A DNA stretch of 5,617 bases from positions 1 to 5,617 of the forward strand of contig DUZB01000406.1 in assembly GCA_013349725.1 (NCBI GenBank). Reading direction: 5' to 3'. The notes beneath the pieces are model-generated. The model searched no databases, was not told the origin of the DNA, and was given only the letters and a program-made list of their open reading frames with translations. This document shows positions 1-5,617 of the stretch, piece by piece. Origin of the DNA: Deltaproteobacteria bacterium. Its GTDB lineage: Bacteria; Desulfobacterota; DSM-4660; Desulfatiglandales; Desulfatiglandaceae. The position numbers and the translations under genes are program-made. Position 1 is the stretch's first letter. Every line of letters begins with the position of its first letter.

Positions 1-1
1 T

Positions 2-29
2 CCTGAAACCTGAACACTGACACCTGAAA
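2..29. repeat. 7-bp tandem repeat, four imperfect copies
   Basis: Four consecutive heptamers are visible: CCTGAAA, CCTGAAC, ACTGACA, CCTGAAA. The first and last are identical and all keep the CTGA core. The array starts at the window edge, so it may be longer to the left; the sequence after 29 (CCCAAGA) has lost the pattern. No function is evident. Such arrays can be slippage-prone intergenic DNA. Confidence 0.6.
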
Positions 30-172
30 CCCAAGAAAAATGATAAGCAGGAAAGGTTTTCGCTCCAAATCGTGAACCGTTCAGGAGTCACCTTGAAAGG
101 GCTGCAATACAGACCCATGGATCATGGCGTAACACACCTGGTTCTTAAAGCCTTTTAATCAAAACAACCTCT

Positions 173-178
173 AAGGAG
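173..178 (+). promoter_or_regulatory. Ribosome binding site fixing a TTG start
   Basis: AAGGAG lies 7 bases upstream of the TTG at 186. This spacing supports TTG as the true start of the flavoprotein. The first in-frame ATG, at residue 22, falls inside the conserved NRIVMPS segment and would delete the first strand of the barrel. Confidence 0.8.
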
Positions 179-185
179 ATTTTCC

Positions 186-2102
186 TTGCTGAACCACCTT
201 TTTTCCTCTTTCAAGATCAAACACTGTGAACTCAAAAACCGAATCGTCATGCCGAGTCTGGCATCGTTTCTGATTAAGAGTGATGGGTCCATTACCGAAA
301 ATACGGTAGAACACTACAGACGCCGTGCCGCCGGCGGACCGGCCATGGTCATCATGGAGGCCTGTGCGGTTTCTCCGGAAGGCATTGTTTCTCCTCACCA
401 GGCAAGGATTTTTGATGACAGGTTTGTTGAAGGGTTGTCTAAAATCGCCGCCGTCATGAAATCGGAAGGAGCCGTTCCCGCGGTCCAGCTCCACCACGGA
501 GGGAGACAGATATCATCAAGAGTGATCGGGCGAAGACCATTGGCCCCTTCGCCCCTGCCCTGCCCTGCCATCCAGGGGGAAGTTGAACCACTGACGATCG
601 AGGGTATCCGGGAGCTGGTAAAAAAATTCGGAGATTCTGCAACGAGAGCCATTGAGGCGGGATTTGAACTGATAGAGATCCATGGCGCTCACGGCTATCT
701 AATCAACCAGTTTCTGTCCGGATATTCTAACATTCGACAAGACAGGTATGGGGGAGATCTTCCCGGAAGGACGCAGTTTGCAAAAGAGATCGTTCAGGAA
801 ATAAGGGGTCGCGTAGGCCGGGATTTTCCCATTTCATTTAAAATCAGCGCCATGGAGTTTGTTAAAAACGGGCTGGTTGTGGAAGACAGCATCCGGATCC
901 TGAAAATTCTGGTGGATGCCGGGATTGATATCGTCCAGGTTTCGGCAGGTAACGATGCCACACCCGAATGGATATCCCAGCCCATGTTTATGAAAAAAGC
1001 CTGTCTGGCCGATTACGCCAGACAGATCAGAGAATCTCTAACCATTCCGGTTATGGCGGTTGGAAGGATTAACGATCCTTTCATCGCAGAGGAAATCCTG
1101 GCCGAAGGAAAGGCGGATCTTGTCTGCATCGGAAGGGGCCTTTTAGCGGACCCGGAAATGCCCATCAAGGCCCGGGAAGGCCGCATGGACGAAATACGAA
1201 CATGCATCGCCTGTAACACATGCATGGAATCCATATTCAAGAATGGACGTGTGGAATGTCTTGTGAATCCCGCCTTTGGCCGCGAAAAAAAGATGGAATT
1301 TCATCCGCCCGAAAAGATCCGGAAGGTCATGGTGATCGGCGCAGGACCAGGGGGACTCAATGTGGCATGGGTGGCTGCCAGGAGAGGGCATCAGGTTCAT
1401 CTGTTTGAAAGAAATTCCACCATCGGCGGTCAACTGTCGCTGGGAAGCGTACCAAGCCACAAGAAAGAAATCCAGAACCTCATCCTTTTTCTCAAAAAGC
1501 AGGCAGAAAAATACCATGTGCATTTTCATCTGAATACGGATGCCACCCTGGATACCGTCAGAGAGCTTGACCCGGATGTGGTCATAGTCGCCACAGGGTC
1601 CGTTCCCCTGTTTCCCGCTGTGCCCGGCATACAGAACAAAATGGTTGTTTCGGCGCAAGATATCTTCACTGAAAAGCAGACGGCCAGGAAAAAAACCGTT
1701 GTGGCAGGAGGCGGAGCAACGGGGTGTGAAGTCGCGCTCTATCTGGCTGAATCAGGATCACCCGTTACCATTATTGAAGAGCTCCCCGGGATCGGGACGC
1801 AGCTCGAAAGTATGACAAGGAAGGTTCTTCTAAAGACGCTGCTGGAGCACAATGTTGAAATACGTACAGGTTTCGGTCTCAAGCTCATCGAAGACAGCGG
1901 AATTGTGATAAACGGAAACGGCAAGGATTTGTTCATCGAAACGGAAAGGGTCGTTATGGCAACGGGCTGCCGGCCCGATGATACCCTCTACAACACCATA
2001 AAGGACCTCCAATACGAAATTCACAGGATAGGGGACTGCCTGGAGCCAAGGAATGCAAAGGCGGCCATTTACGAAGCGGCCGTCATCGGACGCTCTATTT
2101 GA
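186..2102 (+). CDS. FAD/FMN/Fe-S NAD(P)H:flavin oxidoreductase (2-enoate reductase / FadH-like)
   Basis: Predicted cytoplasmic flavoenzyme of 638 residues, complete, in the family of 2,4-dienoyl-CoA reductase FadH, 2-enoate reductase, BaiCD/BaiH and trimethylamine dehydrogenase. Known members carry FMN, FAD and one 4Fe-4S cluster and mostly pass hydride from NAD(P)H to an activated C=C bond. Visible: an Old Yellow Enzyme barrel (about 1-335) with NRIVMPS near 18-24, QLHHGGRQ near 101-108, [12 protein letters not shown] at 166-177 and [10 protein letters not shown] just after; the FMN-phosphate region GRINDP and IGRGLLADP; cysteines 340, 343, 346 and 358; the dinucleotide motif GAGPGG at 385-390; a second, GGGATGCE, at 508-515; and the FAD motif IGDC at 615-618 near the C-terminus. 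His166 and His169 match the substrate-binding His pair of YqjM-type enzymes, and Tyr171 matches the FadH/TMADH active-site tyrosine. The TTG start is set by AAGGAG. It has no co-directional neighbour in the window, so the substrate (enoyl-CoA, enoate, aromatic acrylate or amine) cannot be told. The family call is firm; the substrate is open. Confidence 0.93.
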   Translation: MLNHLFSSFKIKHCELKNRIVMPSLASFLIKSDGSITENTVEHYRRRAAGGPAMVIMEACAVSPEGIVSPHQARIFDDRFVEGLSKIAAVMKSEGAVPAVQLHHGGRQISSRVIGRRPLAPSPLPCPAIQGEVEPLTIEGIRELVKKFGDSATRAIEAGFELIEIHGAHGYLINQFLSGYSNIRQDRYGGDLPGRTQFAKEIVQEIRGRVGRDFPISFKISAMEFVKNGLVVEDSIRILKILVDAGIDIVQVSAGNDATPEWISQPMFMKKACLADYARQIRESLTIPVMAVGRINDPFIAEEILAEGKADLVCIGRGLLADPEMPIKAREGRMDEIRTCIACNTCMESIFKNGRVECLVNPAFGREKKMEFHPPEKIRKVMVIGAGPGGLNVAWVAARRGHQVHLFERNSTIGGQLSLGSVPSHKKEIQNLILFLKKQAEKYHVHFHLNTDATLDTVRELDPDVVIVATGSVPLFPAVPGIQNKMVVSAQDIFTEKQTARKKTVVAGGGATGCEVALYLAESGSPVTIIEELPGIGTQLESMTRKVLLKTLLEHNVEIRTGFGLKLIEDSGIVINGNGKDLFIETERVVMATGCRPDDTLYNTIKDLQYEIHRIGDCLEPRNAKAAIYEAAVIGRSI

Positions 2103-2523
2103 GCTTTAGTTCCTGGTATGCCCCCTGAATCTCCTTGAAGCGCATTTCCGCCATATCCCTGAATTCTTCTCCAAGATGCAATACTTTATCGGGATGGTAG
2201 CGGTTTGCAAGAGCCAGGTATGCTTTCTTGATTTCACCCTGCGATGCCCCCCGGTTCAATCCCAGGACATTGTAAGGGTCCTTCCTGCCGGACGTCTGTT
2301 TTTCCCGGTGGGATTTTTCTCCCTGCTGCCCTGAAGATTCCCCCGATCCCGAATTCCTTTGTGCGTACCCCGGCTGCCGCCTGCGGGGGCTGTAAAGAAA
2401 CCACCACAGCAGCCCCAGCACCAGGAGGTCATCAATCCAGCCCACACCCACGAAAAAATCCGGGAAAAAGTCAAATGGGCAAACTGCGTAGGCAATCCCA
2501 AGTATTGTGAGGAGCAGTCTCAT
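2095..2523 (-). CDS. Small DUF1232 (YkvA-like) plus C-terminal J-domain protein
   Basis: A 142-residue protein in two parts. Residues 1-45 are hydrophobic and carry the DUF1232/YkvA signature: PFDFFPD at 16-22 (family style sPiDliPD) and GWIDDLLVL at 28-36, then LWWFLY. This part is probably membrane-associated. Residues 46-80 are a polar, Gly/Ser/Gln/Lys-rich linker. Residues 81-142 are a complete J domain with DPYNVLGL, a basic helix II, the HPD motif at 110-112 and a helix III ending the protein. J domains stimulate the ATPase of DnaK-type Hsp70; there is no Gly/Phe region, zinc finger or client-binding domain, so this is a type III J protein that may recruit DnaK to a membrane site (inference). 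Its ATG overlaps the stop of the RmlD-like gene as ATGA, with a weak AAGAGAAG 10 bases upstream, which suggests translational coupling. Its stop overlaps the convergent flavoprotein gene by 8 bp. Client and partner are unknown. Confidence 0.88.
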   Translation of the reverse strand: MRLLLTILGIAYAVCPFDFFPDFFVGVGWIDDLLVLGLLWWFLYSPRRRQPGYAQRNSGSGESSGQQGEKSHREKQTSGRKDPYNVLGLNRGASQGEIKKAYLALANRYHPDKVLHLGEEFRDMAEMRFKEIQGAYQELKLK

Positions 2524-3401
2524 GGTCCGGTTGCTTCTCTTAGAAAGATCTCGCCGAATTCATCAAGGAACCTGTCCATATCTTCTTTCCAGCCAACCAT
2601 GACATTACGCCCCTGTTTCTTGGCGAGCCTGTTTTCCAGAAGACCATTGGCCGGCCGCTTTGGCCCTTTCATATCTTTCATGCGACATGGGGAAACAGGA
2701 ACACCTATTCCCAGTCTGGAGACCAGGTATTCGGCCATTTCAAAACGGCTGCAGTATCCTTCCGAAGTGGCGTGATAGGTGCCCCTTCCCCCCTGAACCA
2801 GTAATTCCTTTATCTGAAGAGCCAGCCGGTAGCACCAGGTGGGGGATCCGAAATGGTCATTCGGGAACGAGATCCCTCCTGGACCGGCTTCAAGGATTCC
2901 GGACAACATGGTTTTCAAAAAATTCTTTCCACGCACGTCGTAAAGCCATGCAGAGCGAATGATAATATAATTAGGTGAATTTCCACGAATCGCCGTCTCG
3001 CTTTCCAGCTTGCTTCCTCCGTAAACAGAGGTCGGATTCAGGGGATCATCTTCAAAATAGGGCTGGGGGATCGCCTTCTGACCATCAAAAACATGTCCAC
3101 AGGAGATGTGTATCATCTTGCAACCAAATCTGGCAGATACCTGTGCCAGGTTTCTCGGGCCTTCCACATTGATTTTCTTGATCACATAATCATCCTCGTC
3201 TTCACAGGCCTCCATATCCGTCAGACCCGCGCAGTTTATCACGGCATCGGGTGAGATATGATCGAACATGTCAATCACCCTGTCCCAACTCACAATATCA
3301 AGCTCTTCTTTTTCAGGACACAGGACCTCATGCTCCGATTCCAGAACCTTTGCGCACTGGCCTCCCAACATGCCGGCGCCTCCTGTTATCAGTATTTTCA
3401 T
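2520..3401 (-). CDS. RmlD-like SDR oxidoreductase (dTDP-4-dehydrorhamnose reductase family)
   Basis: A 293-residue extended short-chain dehydrogenase/reductase of the RmlD substrate-binding family. The classic member reduces dTDP-4-dehydro-L-rhamnose to dTDP-L-rhamnose with NAD(P)H in the cytoplasm. Visible: the nucleotide-binding motif GGAGMLGG at 7-14, the ELDI segment near 33-36, [13 protein letters not shown] at 56-68, the YxxxK pair Tyr127/Lys131 in SVYGGSKLE, a substrate-side DHFGSPTW at 182-189, and [11 protein letters not shown] at 249-259. Fold and length are normal and ATG is preceded by GGAG at 9 bases. Oddity: the motif usually read STDYVFDG is SCGHVFDG at 100-107, so the triad Thr is Cys101 and the following Asp-Tyr is Gly-His; the Gln of DQFGSPT is also His183. 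No rmlA, rmlB or rmlC homologue is nearby. It may act on another nucleotide sugar or have a non-rhamnose role, like the related MAT2B proteins. It leads a two-gene unit with the J-domain gene. Confidence 0.87.
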   Translation of the reverse strand: MKILITGGAGMLGGQCAKVLESEHEVLCPEKEELDIVSWDRVIDMFDHISPDAVINCAGLTDMEACEDEDDYVIKKINVEGPRNLAQVSARFGCKMIHISCGHVFDGQKAIPQPYFEDDPLNPTSVYGGSKLESETAIRGNSPNYIIIRSAWLYDVRGKNFLKTMLSGILEAGPGGISFPNDHFGSPTWCYRLALQIKELLVQGGRGTYHATSEGYCSRFEMAEYLVSRLGIGVPVSPCRMKDMKGPKRPANGLLENRLAKKQGRNVMVGWKEDMDRFLDEFGEIFLREATGP

Positions 3402-3410
3402 TTTACTTTG

Positions 3411-3414
3411 CTCC
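3411..3414 (-). promoter_or_regulatory. Ribosome binding site of the RmlD-like gene
   Basis: Reading the reverse strand, GGAG sits 9 bases before the ATG that ends at 3401. This supports that start codon, which also places the nucleotide-binding motif at the usual distance from the N-terminus. Confidence 0.65.
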
Positions 3415-3491
3415 GCCTTTGGTATAAGTTATCATAAGGAATTACACCTATAGTATTCTAACCGTTTAACATAACACATAAACAGAAAAAA

Positions 3492-3513
3492 TCCACACCT
3501 TTTCCACACCTCT
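3492..3513 (+). repeat. Two tandem 11-bp direct repeats in the TPR gene leader
   Basis: TCCACACCTTT (3492-3502) is followed immediately by TCCACACCTCT (3503-3513), matching at 10 of 11 positions. The period is close to one helical turn, as in tandem binding sites for some activators. It lies just before AGGAGG and may fall inside the transcribed leader. Function is not known. Confidence 0.55.
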
Positions 3514-3520
3514 TATTCAT

Positions 3521-3526
3521 AGGAGG
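3521..3526 (+). promoter_or_regulatory. Perfect AGGAGG Shine-Dalgarno at an abnormal distance from any start
   Basis: AGGAGG is directly followed by an in-frame TTG (3527, zero spacing) and lies 30 bases before the in-frame ATG at 3557. The only codon in the TPR frame at normal spacing is ATA at 3533, a very rare initiator. The element may be accidental or part of a leader structure: ACCTC at 3508-3512 can pair with GAGGT at 3523-3527. Confidence 0.4.
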
Positions 3527-3546
3527 TTGGAAATACCATTCGAAAA

Positions 3547-3551
3547 AAGGA
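3547..3551 (+). promoter_or_regulatory. Ribosome binding site of the TPR gene
   Basis: AAGGA lies 5 bases before the ATG at 3557. This start puts two arginines and a lysine at the very N-terminus in front of a hydrophobic run, as expected for a signal peptide, so I prefer it over TTG at 3527. Confidence 0.55.
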
Positions 3552-3556
3552 CCTTC

Positions 3557-4774
3557 ATGAGAAGATTGAAATGCATAAGAATATCCGCCGTAACTCTCTG
3601 CATTTTGATCGTTTTTACGATTTTCATCGGGCATTCTGCGGGAGCGGTTCCAGGTAGTGAAAACCCACATGATCAAGACCGTGGGGCATCAAACCTGAAT
3701 GAGCGGATCTTAGAAGGCATTCATCTGGTTTACGATCGCAGATTCCCTGAAGCGGAAGAAATATTCAGGGAGGTTATCGCTCACTCCCCTGCTCTTCCGG
3801 CAGGTTATTTCTATCTTGCCATGGTATCCTGGTCCCGGCTTGCCGCCGGTTTCTGGTCACCCGGGAATGTTTCCGAATTCAAGAAGCGAATTGACACGGC
3901 AATCGAGAAAGCGGAAGCGCGCATTGAAAAGACAGGCGGGGACAGTTACGATTTTTTTTATCTTGGAGGGGCGCTGGGCTTCAAAGGTCGGTTTGAATTA
4001 ATGAAGGGAAGATGGGCGTCCTCCTATTTCCTGGCCAGAGACGCTATCGAGGCCTTGGATATCTGCCGGAAACTGGATACGAACAATAAGGACGTCTTAT
4101 TGGGATTAGGAACATTTGATTATTACACGGCCCGCCTTTCGGGCTTCCTCGGATTCATCACATCCTTTCTCCTTTACAAAGGGGACACGAAAAGGGGGTT
4201 GGAAAGACTCAACATTGCTGCACGCGAAGCAGTATTCTCATCCATAGAGACCAAAAGCATGCTTCTTCATATTTACCTGTTTTTGGAACAGGACTTTGAA
4301 AAAGCACTGCCCCTGTCTCAGGAGCTCTCGGGCACATTCAAAAACAATCCGCAATTTCAACTTCTCAAAGGGGTAACCTTCATCCGAATGAACAAAGACG
4401 ACAGGTACAGGGAAACCGTTGAGGAACTGCGGCAGAAAGGACTTGAATCCAAAGACGCACCATCGGCCGCCATGTGGGGGCGAAGGGGACGATATCTTGA
4501 ACTGATCCATGATCTTTATCACGACAATTACCCCCGGGCCACGGAAAAAATTGATCTTCTTTTAGCCTCAGCCGACCCGGTAAACGACCCGGCCATGATC
4601 GCCTGGCCTATTCTGAAGAAAGGCATGATGTACGACCTTCAAGGCAACAGAAACGAGGCCATAAAATATTACGATCAAGTATTACACATGGAAAACGCTT
4701 CAGGCGCCCAGTTTGTCGCCGAAAAATATATGGAGGAGCCGCTGAAACAGGGTTCCGCCGCAATCGGGTATTAG
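3557..4774 (+). CDS. Secreted TPR-like repeat protein of unknown function
   Basis: A 405-residue protein from the preferred ATG; a TTG at 3527 would add ten residues. The N-terminus is a signal peptide: MRRLK, a hydrophobic stretch (about 9-25), then SAGA before Val31, an AxA-type signal peptidase I site, so the mature protein should be periplasmic. The body is almost all alpha-helical. Residues about 48-95 resemble a TPR unit (a YDRRFPEAEEIFREVI helix, then PAGYFYLAMV), and about 361-390 another (MMYDLQGNRNEAIKYYDQVL). The middle has further helical pairs, with LLGLGTFDYYTARL at 181-194 and GDTKRGLERLNIAAREA near 219-235, typical of conserved helical-repeat proteins in this group of bacteria. 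No catalytic motif is seen. It lies 52 bp upstream of a TatT-family gene on the same strand with no terminator between, so both probably share a transcript. TPR folds usually mediate protein contacts; a role beside a TRAP transporter is inference only. Confidence 0.85.
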   Translation: MRRLKCIRISAVTLCILIVFTIFIGHSAGAVPGSENPHDQDRGASNLNERILEGIHLVYDRRFPEAEEIFREVIAHSPALPAGYFYLAMVSWSRLAAGFWSPGNVSEFKKRIDTAIEKAEARIEKTGGDSYDFFYLGGALGFKGRFELMKGRWASSYFLARDAIEALDICRKLDTNNKDVLLGLGTFDYYTARLSGFLGFITSFLLYKGDTKRGLERLNIAAREAVFSSIETKSMLLHIYLFLEQDFEKALPLSQELSGTFKNNPQFQLLKGVTFIRMNKDDRYRETVEELRQKGLESKDAPSAAMWGRRGRYLELIHDLYHDNYPRATEKIDLLLASADPVNDPAMIAWPILKKGMMYDLQGNRNEAIKYYDQVLHMENASGAQFVAEKYMEEPLKQGSAAIGY

Positions 4775-4815
4775 TGCCTTATACTTTAAACCTTTCCATT
4801 TTCGAAATGAAGTAC

Positions 4816-4819
4816 AGGA
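4816..4819 (+). promoter_or_regulatory. Ribosome binding site of the TatT-like gene
   Basis: AGGA precedes the ATG at 4827 by 7 bases. This start gives a clean lipoprotein-type N-terminus (MKRK, then a leucine-rich stretch and a cysteine at 21). Confidence 0.5.
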
Positions 4820-4826
4820 TTTTATC

Positions 4827-5617
4827 ATGAAAAGAAAACTCGGAATTCTTTTTCTCCTCCTTCTCATGCCGTTTTTTTCCAATGCCTGCATGAAACTGGC
4901 TTTGACGACCATGCCCGACTTTGTGCCGAATATGACAAAGGCTTTCTTTGAAGAGTGCGATCTTGAACTGGCGGAACAATCCCTTCCTTCCGAACTCAAA
5001 CTGCTGGAAGGCCTTTTGAAAAACGCTCCGGAGGACAAGCAGTTGCTGTCGGCCCTTTGTATGGGATTTACCGGATATGCGATGCTTTTTGTGGAAGAAA
5101 AGGATGAACAGCGCGCCTCCGACCTCTATTTAAGGGCGAGGGCCTATGGATTGAAGGCGTTAGGAGTAAAAGATTCCACGCCTGAGGCGGTACCGGACCG
5201 CTTGCAGTCGATGAATTCGGGAGATATGGAACCCCTCTTCTGGGTCGCCATGGCATGGAACCTGTGGATTAACCTGAACCTGGACAAACCGGCGGCCATG
5301 GGCCAGATGCATGCTTCCCAGGAATGCCTGAAAAAAGTCATGGCGCTGAACCCCGATTATTTCCATGGATCCCCCTGTATCCTGATGGGATCAATGCTGG
5401 CGGCAAGACCTCAGATGCTGGGCGGCGACCCTGTAAAGGCGAAAGAGTATTTCGACAAAGCCATATCCCTGAGCCATGGCCGCTTTTTTCTGGCCCAGTA
5501 CAACTACGCCAGATACTACGCGGTCCGTGTTCAGGATAAAGAACTTTTTCTGTCTCTCATCGAAGAGGTTGAAAAAGCTCCGGCCGATGGGATGAAAGAA
5601 ACGTGCCTGATCAACAG
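4827..5617 (+). CDS. TatT-family lipoprotein (TRAP transporter T component), 3' end cut off
   Basis: An open frame of 263 codons runs off the window end with no stop. It matches the TatT family, periplasmic helical proteins known from Treponema Tp0956, which form a trimer with a pore-like cavity and bind the TRAP substrate-binding partner TatP(T). Visible: a signal sequence (MKRK, hydrophobic 5-17) and Cys21 in SNACMKLAL; ALCMGFTGYAMLFV at 76-89; LYLRARAYGLKAL at 100-112; EPLFWVAMAWNLWINL at 135-150; the TPR-like turn LNPDYFHG at 174-181; ARPQMLGGDPVKAKEYFDKA at 193-212, with SLSHGRF following. These occur in family order. Relatives are about 280-300 residues, so roughly 20-40 are missing. 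The lipobox is poor (Ser at -3, Asn at -2), and SNA before Cys21 could also be read by signal peptidase I, so lipidation is likely but not certain. It follows the secreted TPR gene by 52 bp, and TRAP transporter genes are expected downstream. Confidence 0.88.
   Translation, partial: MKRKLGILFLLLLMPFFSNACMKLALTTMPDFVPNMTKAFFEECDLELAEQSLPSELKLLEGLLKNAPEDKQLLSALCMGFTGYAMLFVEEKDEQRASDLYLRARAYGLKALGVKDSTPEAVPDRLQSMNSGDMEPLFWVAMAWNLWINLNLDKPAAMGQMHASQECLKKVMALNPDYFHGSPCILMGSMLAARPQMLGGDPVKAKEYFDKAISLSHGRFFLAQYNYARYYAVRVQDKELFLSLIEEVEKAPADGMKETCLIN

Larger units (their letters stand above)
1..185. other. Intergenic region upstream of the flavoprotein gene
   Basis: No gene can be supported here: all three forward frames meet stop codons within the first 20 bases and no coding pattern appears on either strand. 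The stretch holds a 7-bp tandem repeat at its left edge, an 11-bp interrupted palindrome TGAACCGTTCA at 73-83, and the ribosome binding site of the next gene at 173-178. TTGAAA at 93-98 could be a -35 element, but no good -10 lies 16-18 bp downstream, so I do not call a promoter. The promoter for the flavoprotein gene is expected here or further left, outside the window. Confidence 0.7.
3402..3556. promoter_or_regulatory. Divergent intergenic region between the RmlD-like and TPR genes
   Basis: This 155-bp stretch separates two gene units that point away from each other, so promoters for both are expected in it. It is AT-rich in the middle (about 3420-3490), with -10-like hexamers such as TATAGT at 3449-3454 on the forward strand and TATGAT (complement of 3431-3436) on the reverse strand. 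None has a convincing -35 at standard spacing, so no exact promoter is called. The right part holds the 11-bp direct repeat and the AGGAGG described separately. Confidence 0.5.

Noticed and set aside
117..158. Possible 13-residue leader peptide (MDHGVTHLVLKAF) before the flavoprotein gene
   Set aside because: The nearest Shine-Dalgarno-like run is too far upstream, there is no run of regulatory codons, and no attenuator hairpin follows.
145..158. Small inverted repeat TTAAA-GCCT-TTTAA as a terminator
   Set aside because: The stem is 5 bp of A/T pairs only, with no following T run, so it is too weak to act as a terminator.
1143..1658. A 171-codon open frame on the reverse strand inside the flavoprotein gene
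   Set aside because: It is fully antisense to a well-conserved coding region, its translation shows no domain or motif, and it has no fitting ribosome binding site.
2359..2775. A 138-codon forward open frame over the J-domain and RmlD-like genes
   Set aside because: It is antisense to both, low in recognisable structure and rich in Pro/Arg/Ser as shadow frames often are. The reverse-strand proteins show real motifs.
4797..4809. Inverted repeat CATTT-TCG-AAATG between the TPR and TatT genes as a terminator
   Set aside because: The stem is 5 bp and AT-rich with no T tract after it, so it does not separate the two genes transcriptionally.
4807..4830. Seven-codon upstream frame (MKYRILS) whose TGA overlaps the TatT-like ATG as ATGA
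   Set aside because: It looks like translational coupling but has no ribosome binding site of its own and is short enough to arise by chance.
4700..5038. A 112-codon reverse-strand open frame across the TPR/TatT junction
   Set aside because: It overlaps two supported forward genes, and the opposite strand gives clear signal-peptide and TatT motifs. It looks like a shadow frame.
1..5617. CRISPR arrays, tRNA or rRNA genes, transposases, integrases or attachment sites
   Set aside because: None was seen on either strand. The only tandem repeats are a 28-bp heptamer array and a two-copy 11-bp repeat, and neither has CRISPR-like spacers.

Overview
The window looks like a stretch of a Gram-negative chromosome, most plausibly a Desulfobacterota (deltaproteobacterial) species. 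This rests on gene content and style: a flavin/iron-sulfur enoate-reductase-type enzyme started by TTG, a small DUF1232 plus J-domain protein, and a periplasmic TatT (TRAP transporter T component) lipoprotein. No rRNA or other taxonomic marker is present, so the assignment is an inference.

Layout: positions 1-185 are non-coding and start with a short 7-bp tandem repeat. A large forward gene (186-2102) encodes a multidomain flavoprotein of the FadH / 2-enoate reductase / trimethylamine dehydrogenase family: an FMN TIM barrel, a four-cysteine iron-sulfur site, and FAD and NAD(P) Rossmann folds. It runs head-on into a two-gene reverse-strand unit (3401 to 2095). In transcription order that unit is an RmlD-like short-chain dehydrogenase/reductase and a DUF1232/J-domain protein, joined by an ATGA stop/start overlap. 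The J-domain gene and the flavoprotein gene overlap tail to tail by 8 bp.

Positions 3402-3556 form a divergent, AT-rich intergenic region. It carries a near-perfect 11-bp direct repeat and a perfect AGGAGG that is badly placed for any standard start codon. From it runs a second forward unit: a secreted TPR-like protein of unknown function (3557-4774), then, after 52 bp, a TatT-family gene (4827 onward) cut off by the window end with probably only its last few tens of residues missing. TatT proteins partner with TRAP-type substrate-binding proteins, so TRAP transporter genes are expected just downstream, outside the window.

No RNA gene, insertion sequence, phage gene or CRISPR array was found. 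I see no clearly new multi-gene system. The points most worth a second look are the altered active-site motif of the RmlD-like protein, the DUF1232-J fusion coupled to it, and the leader of the TPR gene.
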